A stretch of DNA of 64,000 bases from CAIVVT01 sp052145115. Its GTDB lineage: Bacteria > Acidobacteriota > Terriglobia > Bryobacterales > Bryobacteraceae. Location: contig JBKQPG010000102.1 in NCBI GenBank assembly GCA_052145115.1, positions 1-64,000 of the forward strand, read 5' to 3'. Position numbers and translations under genes: made by a program. Position 1 is the stretch's first letter, and every line of letters begins with the position of its first letter. The notes beneath the pieces are model-generated. The model searched no databases. It saw only the letters and a program-made list of their open reading frames with translations, and was not told where the DNA came from. Shown in pieces: positions 52,580 through 62,039 of this stretch.

Positions 52580-53575
52580 ATGGCCTCCGCTCTGGCCTTG
52601 CATGCCCACCGCGCCGCGACCCTGGTGCAAAAACGCCGGGTCGAGTATCGCGAGTTGCCCGCGGTGCAGCTACTGAACCGCTGTTCGAGCGATCGGGTGC
52701 CGTTCCAATGGACCCTCAACCCGTATCGCGGCTGCGAATTGGCCTGCAAGTACTGCTACGCCCGCTATACCCATGAATTCATGGAGTTCCACGATAGCCT
52801 GGCGTTCGAAAGCGTGATCTTCGCCAAACGCTGGGACGAGGCCGCGCTGCGCGCCGGGTTGCGCCGCGTGCGCCCGGGGCAGTGGATCGCGCTGGGCACG
52901 GCCACCGACCCTTATCAGCCGGCCGAGCGGCGTTATCGCCTGACGCGGCGCATTCTTTCGGTGTTTGCCACGCTGAGGGGCTACAACCTCGGTATTACGA
53001 CCAAGTCGGACCTTGTCAGGGACGATGTCGAGCTGCTACGACAGGTCTCGGCTCGCAACAACCTGCGCGTGACTATGACCATCACCACCACCGATACGGC
53101 GCTGGCGCGACTGCTCGAGCCGCTGGCGCCGCGGCCGGAGCTGCGCTTGGCCGCGCTGGGCGAGCTGGCGCGGGCGGGCGTCGCCTGCGGCGTGACCGTC
53201 AGTCCAGTGCTACCGGGCCTGAACGACAGCCGCGCGGAAATCGAAGCCATCGCACAGCAGGCCCGCCTAGCCGGCGCCAGCTATCTCCACGGCAGAGTGC
53301 TGTTCCTGCAGCCCAGCGCGGCGGCGGTGTTTCTGCCGTTCCTGGAACGCACGTTCCCGCATCTGGCCGGCCGCTACATGGACCACTTTGCGCGCTCGGC
53401 CTACATCCGCGGCGAGTATCCGCAGCGCATTGGCGAGCTGCTTGACGACGTGAGCGTTACATATGGGCTCGCGAGCGCCGCGCATTGGCAGCCGCTGGTC
53501 GAGCAAATCAGCTTCGATTTCGGCGCCGCGCCGGCCGCGCCCTCGCCCTTCCGGGTATTGCCGGCGTGTCGCTGA
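52580..53575 (+). CDS. SPL-family radical SAM protein
   Basis: A 331-residue radical SAM enzyme of the spore-photoproduct-lyase-like group (Rv2578c type). NPYRGCELACKYCYARYTHEFMEF near residue 50 carries the CxxxCxYC motif for the 4Fe-4S cluster. The SAM-binding beta strands follow (IALGTATDPYQPAE, LGITTKSDLVRDDVELL, LRVTMTITTTDT). No additional Cys-rich C-terminal domain is seen. The reaction is unknown; in other bacteria such proteins are only loosely linked to DNA repair. No good ribosome site precedes the ATG, so the start is moderately certain. Confidence 0.9.
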   Translation: MASALALHAHRAATLVQKRRVEYRELPAVQLLNRCSSDRVPFQWTLNPYRGCELACKYCYARYTHEFMEFHDSLAFESVIFAKRWDEAALRAGLRRVRPGQWIALGTATDPYQPAERRYRLTRRILSVFATLRGYNLGITTKSDLVRDDVELLRQVSARNNLRVTMTITTTDTALARLLEPLAPRPELRLAALGELARAGVACGVTVSPVLPGLNDSRAEIEAIAQQARLAGASYLHGRVLFLQPSAAAVFLPFLERTFPHLAGRYMDHFARSAYIRGEYPQRIGELLDDVSVTYGLASAAHWQPLVEQISFDFGAAPAAPSPFRVLPACR

Positions 53576-53656
53576 GCGCTATCGCGCCAGGCGCGCCGGG
53601 CCGCAGGGGTCAAAGTGATAGAATTCGCCTGACCCTTCTTTGTGGAGAACTATCCG

Positions 53657-56290
53657 ATGCGAAACTCTCATTGCCTGACGCTCCTGCTGGCGGGAGCCAT
53701 GCTGGCCGCCGCCCAGCCCGCGCCCGCTCCGCAAAACCTGCGTTGTGAGTACCTTACGAATCCCGAAGCAGTGGACGCCATTCCGCCTCGCCTGTCCTGG
53801 CTGCCGGTTGCCACGACGCGCGGCGCCGCCGAGAGCGCCTACGCGATCCTGGTTTCCTCGGATCCCGGCGCGGTGAACGGCGATGCCTGGGACAGTGGCA
53901 AGGTCGCCAGCGCTCAGTTCGTCAACGTGCCCTACGCCGGCCAGGCGCTGCAGAGTGGCAGGACGTACTTCTGGAAGGTCCGCACGTGGGACAACGGGGG
54001 CCGCGAGAGCGGCTGGAGCGCGGTGGCGCGGTTTGGCGTCGGGCTGCTCGAAAAGAGTGACTGGAAGGGCCAATGGATCGCCGGCGGCAACGCCCTGCGC
54101 AAGGAGTTCGACATCTCCGGCAAGGTCGCCAGTGCCAAGGTTTTCGTGGCCGCGGCGGGCTATTACGAGCTGCGCATCAACGGCCACAAGGTCGGCAACC
54201 ACGTGCTGGATCCCTCCTATACGGACTTCGCAAAGCGCATCCTATACAACGCCTACGACGTGACGCGGGCCCTGAATTCCGGGCCCAACGCCGTGGCGCT
54301 GCTGCTGGGCGAGGGCTGGTTCGGCGACCGCGTCGCGCTGGTGCAGTTGAATATCGAACTCGAGGGCGGCAAAAAGATCGAGGTCGTCAGCGACGCTTCC
54401 TGGCAGGCCGGCCAGAGCCCGATCACCGCCGACAGCATTTACAACGGCGAAAGCTACGACGCACGGCTGGAGCAGCCGGGTTGGGATCGCGCCGGATTCA
54501 GCGGCGCGGGCTGGAAACCGGCCACGGCGCCGCCGTCACCGACGCAGGAACTCAGCGCGGAAGCCATGCCGCCGATCCGCACGTTGATGGAGATGACGCC
54601 CCAGCACATGAGGAGTCCGCGGCCCGGCATGTTGGTCTACGACATGGGCCAGAACTTCTCCGGCTGGGTGCGGCTCAAGGTGAGCGGGCCGCGCGGCACG
54701 GTGGTGAAACTGCGGCACTCGGAGCTGCTGTACGACGACGGCACCCTGAACGTCGAAAACCTGCGCAGCGCGCGCGCCACCGACACCTACACGCTGAAGG
54801 GCGAGGGCGAGGAGGTTTTCGAGCCGCACTTCACCTATCACGGTTTCCGATATGTCGAAGCGACCGGCTATCCGGGCACCCCGCCGATGGACGCGGTGCA
54901 GGGCCGCGTGGTGCACAGCGACGTCAAGCCGATCGGCGGCTTTTCTTCCTCGAAGGAGCTGCTGAACCAGATCCAGCGCCTGGTGCAGTGGGGCATTACG
55001 TCGAACCTCGAATCCGTGCCAACGGACTGCAACCAGCGCGATGAGCGCATGGGCTGGATGGCCGATGCGCATCTGTACTCCGAAACAGCCATGGTGAATT
55101 TCGACATGGCCGCCTTCTACACCAACTGGCTGCGCACGATCCACGACGATCAGGACGCCGAGGGCGCCGTGCCCGACACCACGCCGCGGGCGCGCTTTGC
55201 GCGCGGGGCGGCCGATCCGCCCTGGGGCGCGGCCTATCCGCTGGTGCTGTGGTACGCGTATCAGCAATACGGCGACCGGCGGTTGCTGGAGCAACACTTC
55301 GACGGCATCCGCAAGTGGTCCGACTTCCTGTGGAGCAAGAGCAAGGACGGGACAACCGACTTTGCGAAATTCGGCGATTGGGTGCCTGTCGATTTCACAC
55401 CCTTGCCGCTGGCAGCGACCGTTTACAGCTACGCCTCCGCCGACGTGGCCGCGAAAGTGGCGCACGTGCTGGGCAAGAGTGACGCCGAGCAGGCGCTGCG
55501 GCAGCGTGTCGCCGAGATCAAGGCGGGCTTCAACAAGCGCTTCTACAATGCTGCGGAGGGCTACTTCGGCAACGGCTCACAGGGTTCGCAGGTGCTGCCG
55601 CTGGCCTACGGCATGGTCGACGAGAAGAACCGCGGCCGCGTCATGAGCTACTTGTGGAACCAGATCGTGTATCACAACAATTCGCATCTCACGACGGGCA
55701 TTCTGGCGACCAAGCACCTGCTGCCGCTGCTGAGCCGCAACGGCAATCTGGACCTGGCTTACGACATCGCTACCAAGACCGATTACCCGAGCTGGGGCTA
55801 CATGATCGCCAACGGCGCGACGACGTTGTGGGAGCTATGGCAGAAGCGCGAAGGCCCGTCCATGAACTCGCACAACCACGCCATGTTCGGCTCCATCGGC
55901 GGCTGGTTCATGACCGACCTGGCAGGCATCCAGGTGGCCGAAGGCGGGGAAGGCTACGAGAAACTGACCATCCATCCGGGCGTGACGCGCGACTTGAAAT
56001 GGGCCGCAGGCAACTTCGAGACACAGCGCGGCAAGGTGCTGTCGTCGTGGCGGCGCACCGACGACGGACTGCGGCTGGAGGTGATGGTGCCGTTCGGTTC
56101 CGCGGCCCGCATCGTCCTGCCGAAGCTCGGGCTGCACGAGGTCAGCGTGAGCGAGGGCGGGACGGCGATTTGGGCTGACAAGAAATCCGCCGGATCGGTC
56201 GAGGGCGTCGCCACGGTCACCGAAAACAACGACGCGGTGGTTGTGGAAGTCGGCTCCGGCCACTACAGCTTCCAGCTGCAAGGTCAGTGA
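53657..56290 (+). CDS. GH78 alpha-L-rhamnosidase, secreted
   Basis: An 877-residue exported glycoside hydrolase that removes alpha-L-rhamnose from plant glycosides or polysaccharides. A signal peptide (about 1-21) is followed by N-terminal Fn3/Bac_rhamnosid_N-like beta domains (FLVSSDP-type repeats, KEFDISGKVASAKVFVAAAGYYELRING). The (alpha/alpha)6 barrel carries the family signature TDCNQRDERMGW near residue 455 with its catalytic acid, GDWVP near 570 and a conserved GYFGNGSQGSQVLPLAYGMV. A C-terminal beta domain completes it. The length is typical. The ATG at 53657 has GGAGA upstream and opens the signal peptide, in preference to the GTG at 53642. Confidence 0.95.
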   Translation: MRNSHCLTLLLAGAMLAAAQPAPAPQNLRCEYLTNPEAVDAIPPRLSWLPVATTRGAAESAYAILVSSDPGAVNGDAWDSGKVASAQFVNVPYAGQALQSGRTYFWKVRTWDNGGRESGWSAVARFGVGLLEKSDWKGQWIAGGNALRKEFDISGKVASAKVFVAAAGYYELRINGHKVGNHVLDPSYTDFAKRILYNAYDVTRALNSGPNAVALLLGEGWFGDRVALVQLNIELEGGKKIEVVSDASWQAGQSPITADSIYNGESYDARLEQPGWDRAGFSGAGWKPATAPPSPTQELSAEAMPPIRTLMEMTPQHMRSPRPGMLVYDMGQNFSGWVRLKVSGPRGTVVKLRHSELLYDDGTLNVENLRSARATDTYTLKGEGEEVFEPHFTYHGFRYVEATGYPGTPPMDAVQGRVVHSDVKPIGGFSSSKELLNQIQRLVQWGITSNLESVPTDCNQRDERMGWMADAHLYSETAMVNFDMAAFYTNWLRTIHDDQDAEGAVPDTTPRARFARGAADPPWGAAYPLVLWYAYQQYGDRRLLEQHFDGIRKWSDFLWSKSKDGTTDFAKFGDWVPVDFTPLPLAATVYSYASADVAAKVAHVLGKSDAEQALRQRVAEIKAGFNKRFYNAAEGYFGNGSQGSQVLPLAYGMVDEKNRGRVMSYLWNQIVYHNNSHLTTGILATKHLLPLLSRNGNLDLAYDIATKTDYPSWGYMIANGATTLWELWQKREGPSMNSHNHAMFGSIGGWFMTDLAGIQVAEGGEGYEKLTIHPGVTRDLKWAAGNFETQRGKVLSSWRRTDDGLRLEVMVPFGSAARIVLPKLGLHEVSVSEGGTAIWADKKSAGSVEGVATVTENNDAVVVEVGSGHYSFQLQGQ

Positions 56291-56412
56291 CGCCGGGTCC
56301 ACGCCGCCTGCGGTGCGGTGGAGTTCTGCGCGGCCGGCCGCCGCGTCGAGCGTAATCATCAATTCCGTGCCGGCGCGGCGCTCGGGATCTCCCGAGCTTC
56401 GCGCGCCAGCAA

Positions 56413-56574
56413 TTACTCCGGCGCCTTCGATTCCGTGTGTCGCAGGGCGTTAGCGATACCTTCCAGGCCCCTGCCAATCCGGTTCAACGCCGCAATCACA
56501 AACCCGGCGATGCACAGGACCATGGCCACGTAGAGCACGATGAGAATTATGGTGAAGTAAGGTAACAACGACAT
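56413..56574 (-). CDS. Very small membrane protein (53 residues)
   Basis: A 53-residue frame below usual length cut-offs, in an otherwise empty spacer. It begins MSLLPYFTIILIVLYVAMVL and continues CIAGFVIAALNRIGRGLEGI, then a short polar tail ending in KAPE. It has one strong TM helix (about residues 5-30) followed by an amphipathic basic helix, which looks like a genuine single-pass protein. No ribosome site is obvious before the ATG. The composition is not that of a shadow frame. It converges with the GH78 gene and lies upstream of the DUF481 gene on the same strand. Function unknown. Confidence 0.55.
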   Translation of the reverse strand: MSLLPYFTIILIVLYVAMVLCIAGFVIAALNRIGRGLEGIANALRHTESKAPE

Positions 56575-56787
56575 GGTGGGTTCAGATTAGCACCGCCGCG
56601 TGCTGCCAGCCATGCCCTCCAGAGGTCCGCTGCAGGCCGGTCCGCAACGCCGGCACGGAGCTCTCTCCATGCCGTGCGGTTCTGGCCTCAACGCGGCAAT
56701 CCGCTCAGACTGAGCTGTTCTTGCATTGATGATGAACGAATTGCATCAAACCGCCTGCCAGCCGGCGCGGGCCTGCTGGCGGCGTTG

Positions 56788-57843
56788 CTATTTTTTCGTC
56801 TGATCGAAGGTCCAGCGGATGCCGATGCTGAACAGCCGGTCGTTGTCCTTGTGAAGGGGCAGCGGATTGGACTGATAGCGGTCGCTGAAGGCGAAGTCGT
56901 ATTCCAGGAATTTGTAGATCGGCATGCTGGCATTGGCGTCGAACTCGAAGCGGAACTGCCCGGTGTCAGTGACATTGGGATACAGCGCCGCCCGCTCCTG
57001 CAGCTTCAGCTTGGCCAGCAGCTTGAGCATGAGCGACTGGTCCACCAGCACCTCCGCCGAGTCGCGGCTCAGGCCGGTGTCGTACTTCTCGTGGTTGAAG
57101 TCCGCGCCGCCGCCGATGTCGAGATAGCCACTGGGGCCTTTCCAGGCGTGATAGCCGAAGCCGCCGCCGAACACGCCGCGCAGGTCCAGACCCAGGAACT
57201 TGTCATAGTCGTAGTCGTTGGTGCCGAAGATATACAGCTTCGACGCGAGGTCGCGGTCGAGGCTGACCCCGGCGCCGACGCGGTTGGCGGTCTCGCCGTA
57301 GGGCAGAGTCGTGCTCTGGGTGGCATAGACCTGGTTGAAGTACAGCGCCAGTTTGTCCTTGCCGGCGGCGCGCGTGGCCGCGGCGCCGGTGGTGAGGGTG
57401 GTCGAAGTGGAGTTGCCCGCGGCCTGGGAGAGGCCGAAGGTGAGCGCGCCGGCCCAGAAGTCGAGCAGCCGGGCATGGTGCAGCCGCTCGTCCTCGCGCT
57501 GCCAGTCCTTTTGCGCGGTGTCGTCGCGGATGGCCACGACGTCGGCCATTTGAGCCGGCGTGCCGTTGTCCACGCGCAACTGGCCGTCGCGCAGGGCGAG
57601 GTTGCCGCGCGCGGTCTGGCCGGACTTCAGCGCCACATTGAGCGGCGAGTCGGTGGTCAGGGCGGTGATGGCGGAGAGGTTGATCTTCACTTCGCCCGCG
57701 TACACCGTCATGATGACCAATGCTTTGCCGTCCGTTTTCACTACCTTGCCGGTGATGCGGTCGCCGTTGTCCAGCGTGACTGTGTCGGCCCATAAGAGGG
57801 CAGCGAAAAGCGTCAATGCCAGTAGGCGTACGAGAGATGTCAT
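56788..57843 (-). CDS. DUF481 outer-membrane barrel protein
   Basis: A 351-residue exported protein with a signal peptide (MTSLVRLLALTLFAALLWAD) and an N-terminal ~100-residue soluble region of short beta units (TVTLDNGDRITGKVVKTDG, AGEVKINLSAITALTTDSP). A DUF481 barrel begins near residue 130 (WAGALTFGLSQAAGNSTSTTLTTGA) and shows alternating aromatic/polar strands to the final GIRWTFDQTKK. DUF481 proteins are porin-like outer-membrane proteins of unknown substrate. The length and order are typical of acidobacterial members. Confidence 0.9.
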   Translation of the reverse strand: MTSLVRLLALTLFAALLWADTVTLDNGDRITGKVVKTDGKALVIMTVYAGEVKINLSAITALTTDSPLNVALKSGQTARGNLALRDGQLRVDNGTPAQMADVVAIRDDTAQKDWQREDERLHHARLLDFWAGALTFGLSQAAGNSTSTTLTTGAAATRAAGKDKLALYFNQVYATQSTTLPYGETANRVGAGVSLDRDLASKLYIFGTNDYDYDKFLGLDLRGVFGGGFGYHAWKGPSGYLDIGGGADFNHEKYDTGLSRDSAEVLVDQSLMLKLLAKLKLQERAALYPNVTDTGQFRFEFDANASMPIYKFLEYDFAFSDRYQSNPLPLHKDNDRLFSIGIRWTFDQTKK

Positions 57844-57903
57844 TTCCTTAATATCGCACGCCGGGGCGCGTTTCGAGCGGGCGAAAATGGTGCGCCGGCG
57901 GGG

Positions 57904-58401
57904 TTATTTCGAATCCGCGCTGGGGCCGTAGATCGACGGCACCTGGCCGCCCATGGGGCGCAAGTAAGCCGAGAGCTGGCCGCGGTGGTGGATGGAGTGC
58001 TTCAGCATGAGCTGTAGGAGGGCATAGGCGGGGACTTTGGAGGTGTGGAAGTCGACCAGGCGCGAGAGGGCCTCGCCGGACAGGGATTTGGTCTTGTCGA
58101 TCTGCGGGGGCAGCTTGGCGTTATACCAGGCCAGCAGGTCGGCCATGGCATGGACGGAGGCCGGCATCTCGTGCCCCGACTTGGGAAACGCGCCCTGCGT
58201 CACGCCTTCGAAAAAGTACAACTCGGAGGCGGCGATGTGCCAGGCCAGTTTCAGCGCGCCCATCGATTTCGGATCGGGCGCATAGGACTCCTGGCCGGGG
58301 GGAACGGCTTCCATGACCCGGACCGTTGTGGCGCGCTCACGCTCGTATTCGGCGAGGATGAATCCGGTAAACAGCTTGGCTTCGTCATGACTGATTTGCA
58401 T
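57904..58401 (-). CDS. DinB family protein
   Basis: A 165-residue four-helix-bundle protein of the DinB/YfiT superfamily, with the three metal-binding His positions visible: AWHIAASELYFF near residue 55, and HSIHHRGQL near 135 for the HxxxH pair. Related proteins are thiol (bacillithiol/mycothiol) transferases or unknown. The size is normal. It lies 60 bp downstream of the DUF481 start, on the same strand. No DNA-damage motif is visible upstream. Confidence 0.92.
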   Translation of the reverse strand: MQISHDEAKLFTGFILAEYERERATTVRVMEAVPPGQESYAPDPKSMGALKLAWHIAASELYFFEGVTQGAFPKSGHEMPASVHAMADLLAWYNAKLPPQIDKTKSLSGEALSRLVDFHTSKVPAYALLQLMLKHSIHHRGQLSAYLRPMGGQVPSIYGPSADSK

Positions 58402-58557
58402 AGGATGGCGTTCCTTCGTGGGCTGTGCCCATTATGATCCTCCGCGAGGCGCAATAGGAGAATGCCGTTTGGCAGGCTGCGGGCGTGGTCAGTTGCAGCG
58501 TGGAGACTGCGCGCCGGCGGCGGCGGAGGGGCGGCGTAGGGCCGCGCCGCGCGGCGG

Positions 58558-59766
58558 TTATGAAATGACCGTCACGCCACATTCGGTGACATGCCAGCCG
58601 CGCTCGCGGTCGGCGTCGGCGTTCTCGCCGGCGACGGTCTTCTCGGGCAGCACCGCACCCTGGTCGACGATGCATTTGCGGAGCCGGGAGTAGCGTCCGA
58701 TCTGGACGTTATCCAACAAAATCGAGTTCTCGATTTCGCAATAGCTGTTGACCCGCACTCCCGGCGACAGCACGCTGCGGTGGACCCGGCCGCCGCTGAC
58801 GATCACGCCGGGCGAGACCAGGGAATCGGTGGCCACACCCATGCGCTGCCCCTCCTGGGCAAAGACGAATTTGGCCGGCGGCGCCTGGGGCATGCGCGCC
58901 CGCATCGGCCAGTCGGTCGAATACAGGTTGAACTCGGGCTCCACTCTGACCAGGTCCATATTGGCGTCGTAATAGGCGTCCAGCGTCCCCACATCGCGCC
59001 AATAGCGCGCCCGTTTGGCGTTCAGATCGTGGAAATCGAAGGCCAGAACAGGCCAGCGGCCGAGCATGGCGGGGATGATGTCGCGGCCGAAGTCGTGCGC
59101 CGATTCGGGATTGGCCGCGTCGTCGCTGAGCAGGCCCAGCAAGACGTTGGTGTTGAAAACGTAGACGCCCATCGAAGCGCTGATCATGGATGGATCGAAG
59201 GCCGAGCGCACGGCGCGCTGCGGGTCGGGCTTCTCCTCGAAGCCACGGATCAGCTGCGAATCCGGATCGATGTCGGCGACGCCGAAACGATAGGCCTCGG
59301 CGGGGTCGGCCTGCAGCGTGGCCACGGTGGCGGCGGCGCCCGCGGCGCGATGTGCCTGCAGCATCTCGTGGTAGTTCATCTTGTAGATATGATCGCCGGC
59401 GACGATCAGCACCTGGGCCGGGTCCTGGTCGAAGATGCTGGCGATGTTCTGATACACCGCGTCGGCGGTGCCCAGATACCAGCCGGCATGCATGCGCTGC
59501 ATCGGCGGCAGCACTTCAATGAACTCGCCCAGTTCGCCCGAAAAGAGGTTCCAGCCCTCGCGGATATGCCGGGCCAGCTCGAGGGCCTTGTACTGGATCA
59601 GGCAGAAGATCTGGCGCAGCCCGGAGTTGAGGCAATTGGAGAGCGTGAAATCGATCAGGCGGTAGTAGCCGCCGAAGCGCACGGCGGGCTTGGCCTGCCG
59701 GCGGCTGAGCGGATACAGGCGCTCGCCGGCGCCGCCGGCCAAGAGCATCGTCAGGACACGTTCCAC
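58558..59766 (-). CDS. glgC: Glucose-1-phosphate adenylyltransferase
   Basis: A 402-residue ADP-glucose pyrophosphorylase, the committed step of glycogen synthesis. The nucleotidyltransferase motif reads LLAGGAGERLYPLSRRQAKP near residue 10, then IDFTLSNCLNSG, the AGDHIYKMNY motif near 130, GFEEKPDP near 190 and ARYWRDVGTLDAYYDANMDL with the catalytic region. The C-terminal left-handed beta helix is indicated by SVLSPGVRVNSYCEIENSILLDNVQIG. The start is the GTG at 59766, preceded by GGGGAGG about 8 nt upstream; longer frames are not needed. It stands alone without glgA or glgB. Confidence 0.96.
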   Translation of the reverse strand: MERVLTMLLAGGAGERLYPLSRRQAKPAVRFGGYYRLIDFTLSNCLNSGLRQIFCLIQYKALELARHIREGWNLFSGELGEFIEVLPPMQRMHAGWYLGTADAVYQNIASIFDQDPAQVLIVAGDHIYKMNYHEMLQAHRAAGAAATVATLQADPAEAYRFGVADIDPDSQLIRGFEEKPDPQRAVRSAFDPSMISASMGVYVFNTNVLLGLLSDDAANPESAHDFGRDIIPAMLGRWPVLAFDFHDLNAKRARYWRDVGTLDAYYDANMDLVRVEPEFNLYSTDWPMRARMPQAPPAKFVFAQEGQRMGVATDSLVSPGVIVSGGRVHRSVLSPGVRVNSYCEIENSILLDNVQIGRYSRLRKCIVDQGAVLPEKTVAGENADADRERGWHVTECGVTVIS

Positions 59767-60016
59767 GAACTTGCCTCCCCGTGCCTCAGTCGAGCCCTCT
59801 TCCTTCCACTTTAGCCGCGCCAGCCGGACCCCGGTGTTCAGTTGGCGACGGTCGGGGTGCGAGAGGACCCTGTCCTTCAGTCGCGGCCTGAAATCTGTAT
59901 TCTCAGTGGATCTGAAAATGAAGCGGATATTGACTGTGGTCACGATCCGCCGGGATGCGGAACGTCTCAACCGGCCGCTGCCCGCTGGATTCCTGCTCTG
60001 ACGTTCGTTGCTGCGA

Positions 60017-61477
60017 TCAGGCGCCGGAGGCCGGATCGGCGCCGTGAGTCGCCGTCGGTCCCGGCCAGCCCATCCGGTTCAGGCCGTCGAAGGCGGCCGA
60101 TTTGTAGCATTCGGCCAGCGTGGGATAGTTGAAGACCGTATCGACGAAGTAATCGATCTTGCCGCCGAAGGCCAGCACCGCCTGGCCGATGTGCACCAGC
60201 TCGCTGGCCCCGTGGCCGATGATGTGCACCCCCAGCAACTGCCGCGTCTGGCCGTGGAACAGCAGCTTCAGCAGGCCGGTGGTGTCCCCGATGATCTGGC
60301 CGCGCGCAATCTCGCGGTAGCGCGCCTTGCCCACCTCGTATTGCACGCCGTCGCGGGTCAGCTCCTCCTCGTTGCGGCCGACCATGGAGATCTCGGGGAT
60401 GGTGTAGATGCCGTAGGGCAAAAACTCGGGAAAGCTGTTGGCGTGCAGGCCGAACATGTGGCAGGCGGCCAGGCGGCCCTGTTCCATCGAGGTCGAGGAG
60501 AGGCTCGGGAAGCCGATCACGTCCCCGGCGGCGTAGATGTTGGGGATGGCGGTCTGGTAATGCTCGTTGACCTCGAGGCGGCCGCGCGAGTCGGGGGCGA
60601 GGCCGGCGGCGTCGAGGTTGAGGCGGGCGGTGTTGCCGGTGCGTCCAATCGAGTAGAGCGCCTTGTCGGCGACGATATGCTTGCTGCTTTCGAGCACCAG
60701 GCGGATGCGGGCGCCGTCGGGGTCCTGATATTTCTCGATGGTCGAAACCGATTCGTTCAGACGCAGCGTCACGCGGTTTTCGCGCAGGTGATAGGCCAGG
60801 GTCTCGGCGATCTCGCTGTCGACGAAGGGCAGCAGCCGCGTGCGGCGGTCCACCAGCGTGACGCGCACGCCGAGCGCCGCGAACATGCTGGCGTACTCAC
60901 AGCCGATCACGCCCGCGCCGACCACCGCCAGCGTGCGGGGCAGGGCATCCAGATGCAGAATGTCGTCGCTGGTGAGGATCGTGCTGCCGTCGAACGGGAT
61001 ATGCGGATCGCGTGTGGCTTCAGTGCCGGTGGCGATGAGGATCTTATCGGCCGTGACGGTGCGCGAGCCGCCCTCGACCAGTTCGAGACGCAGCGTGTGC
61101 GGGTCCACAAACGACGCCGCGGCGGCGACCATTTCGACGCTATTGCGAAGCAGTTGAAAGCGCGTGACGTCGATCTCGTGGCGCACGACCGTGCTGACGC
61201 GGTCGAGCAGGTCGGCCGCGGAGATCTTCTGCCGCACCGTCCAGGCCAGGCCGTGAAACTCGCGGTCGCGATAGCCGGAAAGCTCCAGGACGGCCTCGCG
61301 GAAGGTCTTCGAGGGAATTGTGCCGGTGTTGACCGAGACGCCGCCGACGACGCTCTTTTTCTCGGCCAGCGCCACGCTCCGCCCGGCCTTCGCGGCTTGA
61401 ATGGCGGCGCGCATTCCCGCCGGCCCGGAACCGAGGACGAACAGATCGTACTGGAAAGCGTGCTGGGGAGCTGACAT
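60017..61477 (-). CDS. sthA: Soluble pyridine nucleotide transhydrogenase (SthA-like)
   Basis: A 486-residue flavoprotein of the Si-specific NAD(P)+ transhydrogenase type, balancing NADH and NADPH. The FAD motif LGSGPAGMRAAIQAAKAG is near residue 15. The region that holds the redox disulfide in dihydrolipoamide dehydrogenase reads GGVSVNTGTIPSK, with both Cys replaced; this fits a transhydrogenase rather than a disulfide reductase, although many SthA proteins keep the first Cys. The NAD motif VVGAGVIGCEYASMFAALG and YAAGDVIG near 310 follow, and the C-terminal dimerisation domain includes IIGHGASELVHIGQ. The ATG at 61477 has only a weak ribosome site. Confidence 0.9.
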   Translation of the reverse strand: MSAPQHAFQYDLFVLGSGPAGMRAAIQAAKAGRSVALAEKKSVVGGVSVNTGTIPSKTFREAVLELSGYRDREFHGLAWTVRQKISAADLLDRVSTVVRHEIDVTRFQLLRNSVEMVAAAASFVDPHTLRLELVEGGSRTVTADKILIATGTEATRDPHIPFDGSTILTSDDILHLDALPRTLAVVGAGVIGCEYASMFAALGVRVTLVDRRTRLLPFVDSEIAETLAYHLRENRVTLRLNESVSTIEKYQDPDGARIRLVLESSKHIVADKALYSIGRTGNTARLNLDAAGLAPDSRGRLEVNEHYQTAIPNIYAAGDVIGFPSLSSTSMEQGRLAACHMFGLHANSFPEFLPYGIYTIPEISMVGRNEEELTRDGVQYEVGKARYREIARGQIIGDTTGLLKLLFHGQTRQLLGVHIIGHGASELVHIGQAVLAFGGKIDYFVDTVFNYPTLAECYKSAAFDGLNRMGWPGPTATHGADPASGA

Positions 61478-61540
61478 GACCGGCGATCACGGCCCGGCGG
61501 CCGTGTTCCCTCCGATCTTAGCAGCGGCGCGCGGGATCAA

Positions 61541-61897
61541 CTACTGAACTTCGACCCGCACCGGCTGTTCGATCAGCTTGGGGTCCTTGCCGCGGGTCAG
61601 AATCATCAGCTTGTAGTGGACGCCGACCTTCGCCTCGGCGGGGATCTTCACCTTCAAACTCGTCTCCGTATGGTCCGTCGCAAGCACTTCGATGTCGTTC
61701 TGCCCATCGGTGAAATACACCTTGGCGACAACGTTTTTCCCAATGTTCTCGCCCGTGACGGTGATCACAGTGCCGACTTTCCCGGCGGTCGGATCGACCG
61801 ATGTGAAGCGCGGAAGCGTTTCTTGAGCGAGAAGCATCGGAGGGGTGGCCACGCTCAGAATAAAGAGCGGCATCAGCCACCTAAGAGATAATTGCAT
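61541..61897 (-). CDS. Small secreted IPT/TIG-like domain protein
   Basis: A 118-residue exported protein. A signal peptide (LMPLFILSVATPPMLLAQ) is followed by a single IPT/TIG Ig-like domain of about 90 residues (SVDPTAGKVGTVITVTGENIG...KVYFTDG, then ETSLKVKIPAEAKVG). TIG domains usually bind carbohydrate or protein at the surface. No anchor or second domain is present. The ATG at 61897 has AGGAGA about 9 nt upstream. It lies downstream of the NarL-type regulator on the same strand, 142 bp away, so co-regulation is possible. Confidence 0.82.
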   Translation of the reverse strand: MQLSLRWLMPLFILSVATPPMLLAQETLPRFTSVDPTAGKVGTVITVTGENIGKNVVAKVYFTDGQNDIEVLATDHTETSLKVKIPAEAKVGVHYKLMILTRGKDPKLIEQPVRVEVQ

Positions 61898-62039
61898 CTC
61901 AAAGTTCTCCTGCATTGATCCTAGGCTCCCGGCGCGGTCCAACGCAAGCCATTTTGTGCAGATTCGATGAATCCTGGGATCGCTTGGGGCGGGTCGAAGG
62001 GCTGCCGACGGGCGCCGGTCGGGCGGCCGGCCGCAGGCG

